Shown here: positions 1 through 5,454 of the stretch, one piece after another
How the letters are laid out: the number at the start of each line of letters is the position of its first letter
Numbering within the stretch: position 1 is the first letter of the stretch
From: Desulfobulbaceae bacterium
GTDB lineage: Bacteria > Desulfobacterota > Desulfobulbia > Desulfobulbales > Desulfocapsaceae
Length of the DNA: 7,232 bases
NCBI GenBank assembly: GCA_031256095.1
Contig: JAIRRG010000135.1
Location: forward strand, 1-7,232
Direction of reading: 5' to 3'
Notes under the pieces: generated by a model
Database searches by the model: none
Seen by the model: only the letters and a program-made list of their open reading frames with translations
What the model was told of the DNA's origin: nothing
Program-made: the position numbers and the translations under genes

Positions 1-475
1 CCTGGCGGCTGGCGGCGCGCAGCAGGCGCTTCTTGCCGTCTTCATAATGGCCTTGATGGAGAATGTCGCCGATTTTCAGCGGGAAGGCCGCCGCCGCTTG
101 GTGGAACCAGGGTGGATCGCCCGCCGCCTCAATCAGCATGGACCGCACCTTGGTTGCTTCCCCAGGCGTGATACGGTAGTCGGCAATGAAGCCGTCACCG
201 TCGTCATGCAGGCTGGCCGTAACGTGGGGCGAAAAATAACCGAGCGGCAGTAGTGCCGCGGCAATATCTTTTTCCGCCCGGCGATGTAATCGCCGCACAT
301 CGGCCGGTCGCAGAAGCGGATTGTTCCGGTAGCGGTGAATGGCCAGCTCGCTCAGGACATTCTGCCGCAGATCGCCGTCAACGCCCTCGACCTTGACTGT
401 CAGCGTCAGGGCGGCCGCCGGAGCCGGGACGAAAAGTACAAACAAAAACAGCAAGGCAAGCCGAGAAAATCGCAT
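1..475 (-). CDS. tamA: TamA-like outer-membrane assembly protein, N-terminal part (partial)
   Basis: This is the first 158 codons of a gene reading leftward off the window edge. TamA is an outer-membrane Omp85-family protein with periplasmic POTRA domains and a C-terminal barrel; with TamB it helps insert autotransporters and other outer-membrane proteins. Visible here are a signal peptide (residues 1-22: basic MRFSR, a Leu/Phe/Val-rich core, then PAPAAA as a likely cleavage region), a first POTRA-like unit (about 24-90, ending LLPLGYFSPHV) and the start of a second. DYRITPGEATKV (99-110) and FPLKIGDILHQGHYEDGKK (131-149) are typical of TamA POTRA spacing. The barrel is outside the window. 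The ATG at 473-475 is chosen because it gives an intact signal peptide; the Shine-Dalgarno is poor. The alternative is a generic BamA/TamA-family surface antigen protein. Confidence 0.85.
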   Translation of the reverse strand, partial: MRFSRLALLFLFVLFVPAPAAALTLTVKVEGVDGDLRQNVLSELAIHRYRNNPLLRPADVRRLHRRAEKDIAAALLPLGYFSPHVTASLHDDGDGFIADYRITPGEATKVRSMLIEAAGDPPWFHQAAAAFPLKIGDILHQGHYEDGKKRLLRAASRQ

Positions 476-523
476 GACGGGCAGCGGGCTGATGGGTCGG
501 AAAAGAGCGGAAGCCAATTTGAT

Positions 524-553
524 CTTATACCGTGAGCACAGGCCGGTAGGCAA
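524..553 (-). promoter_or_regulatory. Candidate sigma70-type promoter for tamA
   Basis: On the minus strand TTGCCT (548-553) and TATAAG (524-529) are separated by 18 bp, 49 nt upstream of the tamA start. This is a reasonable but unproven -35/-10 pair. It lies in the 151-nt gap (476-626) between the SET gene and tamA, in which I see no gene and no convincing terminator. tamA may therefore have its own promoter as well as read-through from lpxB. Confidence 0.35.
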
Positions 554-626
554 GCCTTGGCCTGATCCGCGGCCGATTCATGAGTAAATTTCCGGTAAGC
601 CCCTGGGCAACTTCAGCAATCATCGT

Positions 627-1214
627 TTACTCCCCAGGATAAAAACAATTCAGGATGGAATCCGCTGCCTTTTGCCCGTGAGATATGGCCATTAAAATAC
701 GCCAGGTTTCATCGGAAATGAAAGGCCGCAGGGGTTGGGCGGCCCGCTCGACCAGGGGCCAGGCTCCGGCCAATTGCCGATCCCATTTTTGCCAGTACCG
801 CCGCAGGTCGTCCGGGTATATGACAGCGCGGCCCGCCGCTTCTGGCGCTGGCGTGAAGGGCGCGATGATGTTGAGGTAGCCATAGTCGTCGGTGAGTTCC
901 TCGCCCGGCAAGATGTCACGCACCGCCAATTCAAGTTGGTATGGCGTCAGGCAGCAGTTATTGTCGCAACTGTGGTTGATGTGGCGGCCATTGTCCCAGC
1001 AAAAAATGTAGTTTCCGGCACTATTGCGAAAACTGTAGGTCAAGAGAATCTCCCGGTATTTTCCATCATAGGCGGCCAACTCCGCCGGGCGGATTTCCCG
1101 GTCGAGCGGGTCAAGTATCCAAGTGATGGCTCCTTTCGGGATGAAGGCGGTGGCCACCAGACCACGCCCCTTTTCGTCGCTGATGAAGCGAACTTCGGTA
1201 TCGGGATGGATCAT
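627..1214 (-). CDS. Small SET-domain protein (putative protein-lysine methyltransferase)
   Basis: A 195-residue protein with a single SET domain, the S-adenosylmethionine-dependent lysine methyltransferase fold. Hallmarks are the GRGLVA motif near the N-terminus (16-21), INHSCDNNC (79-87; the NHSCxxN pseudoknot motif of the cofactor and substrate site) and GEELTDDYGY (104-113, carrying the conserved Tyr). A helical tail of about 80 residues follows; no post-SET cysteine cluster is present. The start is the ATG at 1212-1214, which overlaps the lpxB TGA in an ATGA junction and has AGGA 9 nt upstream. A longer reading from 1241 would add nine residues but lacks this signal. The coupling implies co-translation with lpxB. 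The cytoplasmic substrate is unknown and cannot be inferred from the sequence. Confidence 0.85.
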   Translation of the reverse strand: MIHPDTEVRFISDEKGRGLVATAFIPKGAITWILDPLDREIRPAELAAYDGKYREILLTYSFRNSAGNYIFCWDNGRHINHSCDNNCCLTPYQLELAVRDILPGEELTDDYGYLNIIAPFTPAPEAAGRAVIYPDDLRRYWQKWDRQLAGAWPLVERAAQPLRPFISDETWRILMAISHGQKAADSILNCFYPGE

Positions 1215-2404
1215 CGTCTTTCGTCCTGCCCAGCTTGCCATTTCGGCCCGGTCACGGCCTTGGCCATCTTCGCCACCCGTACCGAGGCGCCGGGGCTACC
1301 GAGCCGGGCGCGCACCAGTTCCAGGCCAGAGAGCGTCTCGTGGCGGGCCGGGCCGTCGTCGACAAGCGGCGACAGGCTGGCGGCGATGGTTTCGGCGCTG
1401 ACCTGGCGCTGCAACAACTCCGGCACCACCTTCTTTTCGGCAATCAAATTGACCAGGGAAAAGAAGGGAACATGGATCAGCATTTTCCCCAAAAAATAGC
1501 TGATGGGCGCCAGTTTGTAGCAGACCACCATCGGCGTATCGGCCAGCGCCAGCTCCAGCGTTACCGTGCCGGAAGCCGCCATTGCCGCCCGGCAGCAGGC
1601 CATCAGCGCCCGGTGGTCCGCCGTCACCACACGGATATCGAGGGCGCCGCGGTATTGGCGCAGCCCCGCCGCCTCAAGATCGGCTTCCTTGAGTGTTGAG
1701 GCCAAGGGCAGGAGAAAGACCAGCTTTTCCGGACGTCTTTGCCGCAACAGCGCCGCCGCTTGCAAAAAGACCGGTAGCAGGCTTTTCAGTTCGCGCTGGC
1801 GGCTGCCTGGTAATAGGCCGATGCAGAGGGCGTCTTCGGCGATGCCGAGCCGGGTGCGAAATTCTTCCGGGCTGAGGCGCGCCGGCTCGTGGTCGAGCAG
1901 GGGATGACCGACATAGTGGGCGGCGACGCCGCGAGCGCGGAAAAAGCCTTCTTCAAAAGGCAGGATTACGGCCAGCCGGTCGGTGCGCTCGCCGAGGGTT
2001 TTAACGCGCCCGGCCCGCCACGCCCAGACCTGGGGCGTAATGTAATAGAGTACTGGGATACCAAGGTTTTTTGCCAATTTTGCCAGCCGCAAGTTGAAGT
2101 CGGGCAGGTCGATGAGGATAACGAGGGCCGGGCGTCTGGCCCGCAAGGCGTTTTTCAGGGCGCGGAAGGCCGAGAAAATTACCGGCAGCCGGGTGATTAC
2201 CTCAACCCCGCCCATGACCGAGATTTTCGCCGCGTCAAAAAGGATTTCGACGCCGGCCTTGGCCATCACTTGGCCGCCCATGCCAAAAAGATGCGCTTCC
2301 GGTATGACTTTTTGCATCTCCCGTGCCAGAGCCGCGCCGTGGCCATCGCCGGATGCCTCACCAGCGACCAGCATTATTTCAAAGGATTGTCCATTCGCTT
2401 GCAT
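1211..2404 (-). CDS. lpxB: Lipid-A-disaccharide synthase LpxB
   Basis: LpxB is a GT19 glycosyltransferase at the inner membrane. It condenses UDP-2,3-diacylglucosamine with lipid X to give the beta-1,6 disaccharide of lipid A, releasing UDP. The 397 residues are close to the usual length of about 380. Family motifs appear in order: AGEASGD (14-20), IDLPDFN (98-104), YITPQVWAWRAGR (121-133), ILPFE (147-151), YVGHPL (164-169), LLPGSRQRE (197-205), ASGTVTLE (277-284) and VPELLQ (327-332). The start ATG lies 14 nt after the amidohydrolase stop, with only a weak GAG ahead. A nearby upstream ATG at 2414-2416 hits a stop after two codons and is ruled out. The gene appears to be in one transcription unit with the amidohydrolase upstream and the SET gene downstream. 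Other lpx genes are not in the window. Confidence 0.97.
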   Translation of the reverse strand: MQANGQSFEIMLVAGEASGDGHGAALAREMQKVIPEAHLFGMGGQVMAKAGVEILFDAAKISVMGGVEVITRLPVIFSAFRALKNALRARRPALVILIDLPDFNLRLAKLAKNLGIPVLYYITPQVWAWRAGRVKTLGERTDRLAVILPFEEGFFRARGVAAHYVGHPLLDHEPARLSPEEFRTRLGIAEDALCIGLLPGSRQRELKSLLPVFLQAAALLRQRRPEKLVFLLPLASTLKEADLEAAGLRQYRGALDIRVVTADHRALMACCRAAMAASGTVTLELALADTPMVVCYKLAPISYFLGKMLIHVPFFSLVNLIAEKKVVPELLQRQVSAETIAASLSPLVDDGPARHETLSGLELVRARLGSPGASVRVAKMAKAVTGPKWQAGQDERR

Positions 2405-2418
2405 TTTTATCTCATGAT

Positions 2419-3612
2419 TTATCGCACGGGCGGGTGGTAGCGGCTGTCCGCTTCACCTTGACGGTAGATGGCGTCGAGAAAGAACAGCTTGCGCGGCAAC
2501 TGAGCGGGTGAGGCCCTGACCACGAGGAAGTCGGCGTCTTCGCCCGGCGCCAGGATGAAGCCAGGTAAACCGAGCAAAGTGGCGGCGTCTCTCGTGGCGC
2601 TGCGCACCGCTTCGGCCAGAGTCAATCCCGCCTTCATGAGCAGCGCCAATTCCTCGCGCACGGCGTCGCCGCAGATGACCCCGGCGCAACCGGCATCGCT
2701 GCCGCAGACGATCTTCACGCCCAGCCTTTGCCCCAGCCGCACCTGTTCGATCTGATGGGCCAGATTTTTGGCGGCGATGGCCCGTTCAGCGGCGGACAGC
2801 CCCGGATAATCGGCCAAAGCGCGCATTGGAACGAGCGTCGGCACCCAGGCAACACCGCTGGCGGCCATCCGCCGAAGGTTGGCCCCGCCCATGAAATAGC
2901 CATGTTCGATGGAGTCGCAACCGGCTTCAAGGGCCAGACGCACCGCCTCTTCGCCGTTGGCGTGGGTGGCGGCCTTTTTCCCCTGGCCATGCGCCCACGC
3001 CACCGCCGCCCGCATTTCCTCCAGGCAAAACTGCGGTTTGGCGGCTTGGCCGAAGACTTTCAGGTTGTTGGCGCCGGACTGAAAAATTTTCAGCCAGGGG
3101 GCGCCGTCATCAAGGCGCTGGCAGGCGGCGGCCAGCGTTTCTCCCGCCTCTGGCGCACGGGCGAACAAGGTGCCGTAGCGGCCCTCTTGATGCCAGCCAG
3201 GGCCGGCGGCGATGATTTTGACCGGCGCGTCGCTGCCCAGGCGCTTGGCTTCGGCCCAGGCCAGGCCATGCCGGTCGCCCAAATCGCGAACGGCGAGCAC
3301 ACCATGCGCCAGACAGTAATCAAGATTTTGCCGGATTTGCCATCTCATCTCCTCCGCTGTCGCCTGACATTGCTTGGCCCGGTATTCAGGGTCGGCGCTG
3401 GCTGACAGCCACAGATGGACATGGGCGTCAATCAGGGGCGGCAGAATGGTGGCCCGGCTCAGATCGAGGGCGGGGCCGCGCCAATTTTCGCCATCGACGA
3501 TTTCGGCGATTTTTCCCCGATTAAGGCGCAATACCACGTTACGGCGGATTGGGCCGCCTGAGCCATCAATCAGCCAGCCGGCATGAATAGCCTGTTGCGT
3601 CGCCTGTGTCAT
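2419..3612 (-). CDS. Metal-dependent amidohydrolase family protein
   Basis: A 397-residue cytoplasmic member of the amidohydrolase superfamily (imidazolonepropionase/prolidase-like branch), with an N- and C-terminal beta-sandwich around a TIM barrel. Metal-site residues are visible: H64 and H66 in DAHVHLW, K175 in WLKIFQSGANN (the likely carbamylated bridging lysine), H217 in THANGEEA, H237 in SIEHGYF and D306 in GSDAG. The full set supports an active binuclear or mononuclear hydrolase. The C-terminus carries the usual PGEDADFLVV motif. No signal peptide is seen. The start at 3612 is strongly supported by a GGAGGAGGAAG Shine-Dalgarno about 5-8 nt upstream. It is the first gene of the leftward lpxB unit. 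The substrate (a cyclic amide, dipeptide or other amide) cannot be told from sequence, and its link to lipid A synthesis may be only positional. Confidence 0.9.
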   Translation of the reverse strand: MTQATQQAIHAGWLIDGSGGPIRRNVVLRLNRGKIAEIVDGENWRGPALDLSRATILPPLIDAHVHLWLSASADPEYRAKQCQATAEEMRWQIRQNLDYCLAHGVLAVRDLGDRHGLAWAEAKRLGSDAPVKIIAAGPGWHQEGRYGTLFARAPEAGETLAAACQRLDDGAPWLKIFQSGANNLKVFGQAAKPQFCLEEMRAAVAWAHGQGKKAATHANGEEAVRLALEAGCDSIEHGYFMGGANLRRMAASGVAWVPTLVPMRALADYPGLSAAERAIAAKNLAHQIEQVRLGQRLGVKIVCGSDAGCAGVICGDAVREELALLMKAGLTLAEAVRSATRDAATLLGLPGFILAPGEDADFLVVRASPAQLPRKLFFLDAIYRQGEADSRYHPPVR

Positions 3613-3735
3613 GATCTTCCTCCTCCCCTGGCTGGCCGTCTTCTCCTGGTGGCGACAATAATCTCTTGTCCCAGGATAAGGAAGTGCGCTACAGTCACGG
3701 TAAATCTCTTGTCACCCTTTACCAAAGGAGAGCAT
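3613..3735. promoter_or_regulatory. Divergent promoter region with paired 11-bp direct repeat
   Basis: This 123-nt gap separates the leftward amidohydrolase unit from the rightward ferritin-like gene and must hold promoters for both. The sequence AATCTCTTGTC occurs at 3660-3670 and again at 3703-3713, 43 bp apart, about four helical turns. A weak plus-strand promoter can be drawn as TTGTCC (3666-3671), 18 bp, TACAGT (3690-3695); one repeat would then overlap the -35 box and the other the transcription start. That arrangement would suit an operator, but both boxes match consensus at only 4 of 6 positions. The regulator is unknown. Confidence 0.4.
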
Positions 3736-4197
3736 ATGGCCAGTTTTGTCAAAGCGGCTGACGCCGTTGCCGCCGCCCTGGAAATTGAACGCCGTGGGTA
3801 CGCCTTTTACCGGAAAGTGCAGGAAAAAGCCACCAACCAGCAGGCGAAGGATTTTTTTGGTTTCATGGCCGAGGAAGAACGCCGGCATGAGGGCGTGTTC
3901 GCCGAAATGCTGAAACGCATTGGCGGTCTCGATTTGCCCACTGGCGCCACCGATGAGGAATATCTGAATTACGTGCAGGGTCTCCTTGATTCGCACGCCC
4001 TGTTTGTGCCGGATCAGGAACGGGAAATGACGCTGCAGCCATTTCTGGCGGCGCTGCGTTTCGAGAAAGATACCCTGATCTTCTTTGTTGAGTTGGAAGC
4101 CATGGTGCCCGAGGCTGAGCGCCTGCACGTCCGCCACTGTGCCGATGAAGAGCGCAAACATATCAAGATGCTGCATATGTACAAGCTCGGCAAATAA
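3736..4197 (+). CDS. Ferritin-like diiron protein (rubrerythrin-type, no rubredoxin domain)
   Basis: A 153-residue four-helix-bundle protein of the rubrerythrin/ferritin-like superfamily. Members bind a diiron centre and commonly take part in peroxide or oxygen detoxification or iron handling in the cytoplasm. Two ligand-bearing helices are visible: the first half has EIERRGYAFY (16-25) and EEERRH (46-51, an ExxH pair); the second half has FFVELE (116-121) and DEERKH (137-142, the second ExxH pair). There is no CxxC pair, so the rubredoxin electron-transfer domain of classical rubrerythrin is missing; an electron donor, if any, must be separate. An upstream in-frame ATG at 3583 exists, but AAAGGAG (3724-3730) sits 5 nt before the ATG at 3736 and the family homology starts there. 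It appears monocistronic, with a stem-loop 31 nt after the stop. Confidence 0.9.
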   Translation: MASFVKAADAVAAALEIERRGYAFYRKVQEKATNQQAKDFFGFMAEEERRHEGVFAEMLKRIGGLDLPTGATDEEYLNYVQGLLDSHALFVPDQEREMTLQPFLAALRFEKDTLIFFVELEAMVPEAERLHVRHCADEERKHIKMLHMYKLGK

Positions 4198-4227
4198 TTC
4201 CAAAATTCCAATAGTCTGGGCCATGTT

Positions 4228-4258
4228 CCCTCTCGGCATGGCAATGTGGCCGAGAGGG
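4228..4258 (+). terminator. Strong stem-loop after the ferritin-like gene, possible terminator
   Basis: CCCTCTCGGC (4228-4237) and GCCGAGAGGG (4249-4258) form a perfect 10-bp GC-rich stem around an 11-nt loop, starting 31 nt after the ferritin-like stop. No T-run follows on either strand, so it is not a textbook intrinsic terminator. It may end or stabilise the transcript. A second smaller hairpin, CTTGCC (4267-4272) with GGCAAG (4281-4286), follows directly. Confidence 0.4.
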
Positions 4259-4362
4259 CGGTGGTGCTTGCCGTGACATTGGCAAGGACATTGGCGAGAC
4301 CAACCGGCGGTCGGGGCAGGTGGGCGCGGGAAACCGCCTTAGGCCTGGCAGACGTGGTTATG

Positions 4363-4416
4363 CGTATTTTGTATTGTCGAAGCTGTATTGACGCAATAAC
4401 AACAATACGAAAAACG
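4363..4416. repeat. Nested imperfect inverted repeat
   Basis: CGTATTTTGTATTGT (4363-4377) and ACAATACGAAAAACG (4402-4416) are inverted copies matching at 13 of 15 positions. Inside lies a second hairpin, TATTG (4386-4390) with CAATA (4394-4398) around a 3-nt loop. GTATTG also recurs at 4385-4390 and 4463-4468. It could be an operator cluster, a remnant mobile-element end or a structured RNA; nothing here decides between them. Confidence 0.5.
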
Positions 4417-4558
4417 AAACGAGTGAAAAGCAGAAAAGAACCATAAAATAACGACTTGTTCCGTATTGCGAAAGATGATAAAAAAACAAAACATGCGTCA
4501 ATTACCACGTTACCTGCAAGCGGGGGACAGCGCAGTGGTCGAGGAAAATTGAATACTT

Positions 4559-4726
4559 ATGAGAGAAAAGAAAATTCGTGGACATAAAAGAAAGTGGAAG
4601 GACATTGAAAATTGGCGTCTATACAACTTAAATTTAAATTTGACAGATTATTTGTTAAATGAACGAGATTGTTATTATGCTAAAATTAGAGTTCACCGCT
4701 TGGAGCGGAATTACATTGACAAATAG
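4559..4726 (+). CDS. Short cassette ORF, probable N-terminal part of a frameshifted unknown protein
   Basis: A 55-codon frame beginning MREKKIRGHKRKWKDIENW, 49 nt inside the cassette, with GAGGA (4541-4545) 13 nt ahead. It ends in a TAG that overlaps the next frame by 68 nt. The peptide is rich in Lys, Arg, Asn and Tyr, and its composition matches the downstream product. Joining residue 46 (ending KIRVH, through 4696) to the other frame at 4698 (AWSGITLTNSEIPQP) by skipping one base at 4697 gives a continuous protein of about 212 residues. I therefore read it as the true start of the cassette gene, separated by a one-base insertion, a sequencing error or, less likely, a programmed +1 shift. 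I do not recognise a named family. Confidence 0.55.
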   Translation: MREKKIRGHKRKWKDIENWRLYNLNLNLTDYLLNERDCYYAKIRVHRLERNYIDK

Positions 4727-5198
4727 TGAAATCCCGCAACCGCAAAGAATGACTAAACATAAAATACTCAATGGACTACTTGACATTTACGATGATTGGA
4801 AAAAGCAACTTGACCAACTTGGACAACCATATTATATGAAAATTTGGTTACTTGAACCGCGATTTTCACAATCACAAGTAGTATGTGCAATAGGAGACAG
4901 CATTGACTATTATAAAAACATTTTCTTTGAGCCAGAGACAGGTAAAAACTTAAATTTCGCTTACTATGGACAAATAAAAAACAGGTTACACAATTATAAT
5001 TGGGATTGCCGGTTAGACGAAGACCATTACAGCAGTAATGAAGTTGGCGACCCAGAACTTTATGCTACTCGACAAGAATACGAAGAAACTAAAATATGGT
5101 TTGAAAAATTATTAAAGAAAAAACATAGGACACATAATAGCAATGCAGTAGAATTATATTCATATAAGCGTGGATATGTATGGGTAGGTGGACAATGA
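4659..5198 (+). CDS. Hypothetical cassette protein (likely C-terminal part of a frameshifted gene)
   Basis: The main reading frame of the cassette has 179 codons from the ATG at 4659. That ATG has no Shine-Dalgarno, and the one at 4677 is barely better, which suggests the real start is the upstream frame at 4559. The translation is a soluble, aromatic- and charge-rich protein with no signal peptide or membrane segment. Notable stretches are SGITLTNSEIPQPQ, YDDWKKQLDQL, YYMKIWLLEPRFSQSQVVCAIGD, RLDEDHY and KRGYVWVGG at the end. No catalytic motif is evident and I cannot assign a function. It resembles, from memory and unverified, uncharacterised proteins of Bacteroidota. Codon use is AT-rich, unlike the genes at either end of the window. 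The stop lies 25 nt before the attC-like site, as is usual in cassettes. Confidence 0.7.
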   Translation: MNEIVIMLKLEFTAWSGITLTNSEIPQPQRMTKHKILNGLLDIYDDWKKQLDQLGQPYYMKIWLLEPRFSQSQVVCAIGDSIDYYKNIFFEPETGKNLNFAYYGQIKNRLHNYNWDCRLDEDHYSSNEVGDPELYATRQEYEETKIWFEKLLKKKHRTHNSNAVELYSYKRGYVWVGGQ

Positions 5199-5223
5199 CA
5201 AGGAATAAAAACATAAAATGCCA

Positions 5224-5345
5224 GCAGGTAACGAGCGGTTTGGCGCAAGCGGGGCAGTAACTCGCCTGAAAGTTTGTGCAAATTTGCAAGTTTTGCGCCC
5301 GTCCGAGCGGCAGTGAAAGCCCCGCTTGCCTCCATCACGTTAGGC
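5224..5345 (+). repeat. attC-like recombination site of the cassette
   Basis: A 122-bp imperfect palindrome. The outer arms are TAACG (5229-5233) and CGTTA (5338-5342), the latter inside GTTAGGC (5339-5345), which fits the attC core consensus GTTRRRY. The inner arms are GCAAGCGGGGC (5245-5255) and GCCCCGCTTGC (5319-5329), a perfect 11-bp pair. The centre holds the 12-bp palindrome TGCAAATTTGCA (5277-5288). Length and architecture fit the long attC class. The spacers between outer and inner arms are 11 and 8 nt, wider than usual. The inner loop sequence resembles, from memory, repeated intergenic elements of Bacteroidota genomes. Confidence 0.7.
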
Positions 5346-5392
5346 ACAGTCGATGAAGTGCGGTCAACGGAGTTTAGAAAACCGTGAAAACC

Positions 5393-5421
5393 TGAACGTT
5401 ATGCGCGGTTTTAGGTATAAT
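5393..5421 (+). promoter_or_regulatory. Candidate promoter for the cysteine synthase gene
   Basis: A perfect TATAAT (5416-5421) is preceded at 17 bp by a weak -35 (TGAACG, 5393-5398). Transcription would start near 5428, giving a leader of about 27 nt to the ATG at 5455 and excluding the two upstream in-frame ATGs. An inverted repeat, AAAACCGTG (5378-5386) with CGCGGTTTT (5404-5412), overlaps the -35 region and might act as an operator or as the end of cassette transcription. Confidence 0.45.
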
Positions 5422-5454
5422 TTATTGTTTGATTTTCAAAAATGGAAATACGGT

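Larger units (their letters stand above)
4198..4509. other. Gene-free stretch spanning the change from host-like to AT-rich DNA
   Basis: I see no credible gene in these 312 bases. The first half is GC-rich like the genes to the left and holds two hairpins plus a 12-bp imperfect tandem duplication (GACATTGGCAAG then GACATTGGCGAG, 4275-4298). From about 4360 the composition shifts abruptly to AT-rich, with a nested inverted repeat at 4363-4416. A short rightward reading frame at 4246-4446 has no Shine-Dalgarno and an Arg-rich, low-complexity translation, so I do not count it. The sharp compositional change before the cassette boundary at 4510 means acquired DNA begins about 150 bp before the cassette itself. 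Confidence 0.6.
4510..5339 (+). mobile_element. Solitary integron-type gene cassette
   Basis: Integron cassettes are circular units of one gene plus one attC site; they insert by cutting between G and TT of a GTT triplet. Here CG followed by TTACCTGC (4508-4517) is the exact 10-bp complement of GCAGGTAACG (5224-5233), the left outer arm of the attC-like site at the other end, while that site's right arm is CG followed by TTAGGC (5338-5345). This is the expected signature of an inserted cassette: its own R' half sits at its front and the downstream R' is a hybrid with the flanking DNA. The predicted cassette is 830 bp with reading frames at 4559-5198. No integrase gene, attI or clear second attC is in the window. 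The alternative, a small transposon with 10-bp terminal repeats, leaves the internal attC palindrome unexplained. Confidence 0.72.

Noticed and set aside
735..1499. Long plus-strand reading frame opposite the SET gene and lpxB
   Set aside because: It spans two clearly real minus-strand genes, has no recognisable domain and is a product of high GC.
1889..2440. Plus-strand reading frame opposite lpxB
   Set aside because: It mirrors conserved LpxB codons and has no family motif or ribosome site.
2728..3405. Plus-strand Gly-rich reading frame
   Set aside because: It lies opposite the amidohydrolase, which has a complete metal site and a strong Shine-Dalgarno.
3583..3735. N-terminal extension of the ferritin-like protein
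   Set aside because: It overlaps the divergent promoter region and amidohydrolase start, and the Shine-Dalgarno at 3724-3730 fixes the start at 3736.
3712..4239. Minus-strand frame opposite the ferritin-like gene
   Set aside because: The plus-strand gene has both ExxH pairs and a good ribosome site; this is its shadow.
4246..4446. 66-codon frame after the ferritin-like gene
   Set aside because: Arg-rich translation without a ribosome site, crossing a compositional boundary.
4508..5233. Small transposon with 10-bp terminal inverted repeats
   Set aside because: No transposase and no target-site duplication, and it leaves the 5245-5329 inner arms and GTTAGGC unexplained; the cassette model accounts for all of them.
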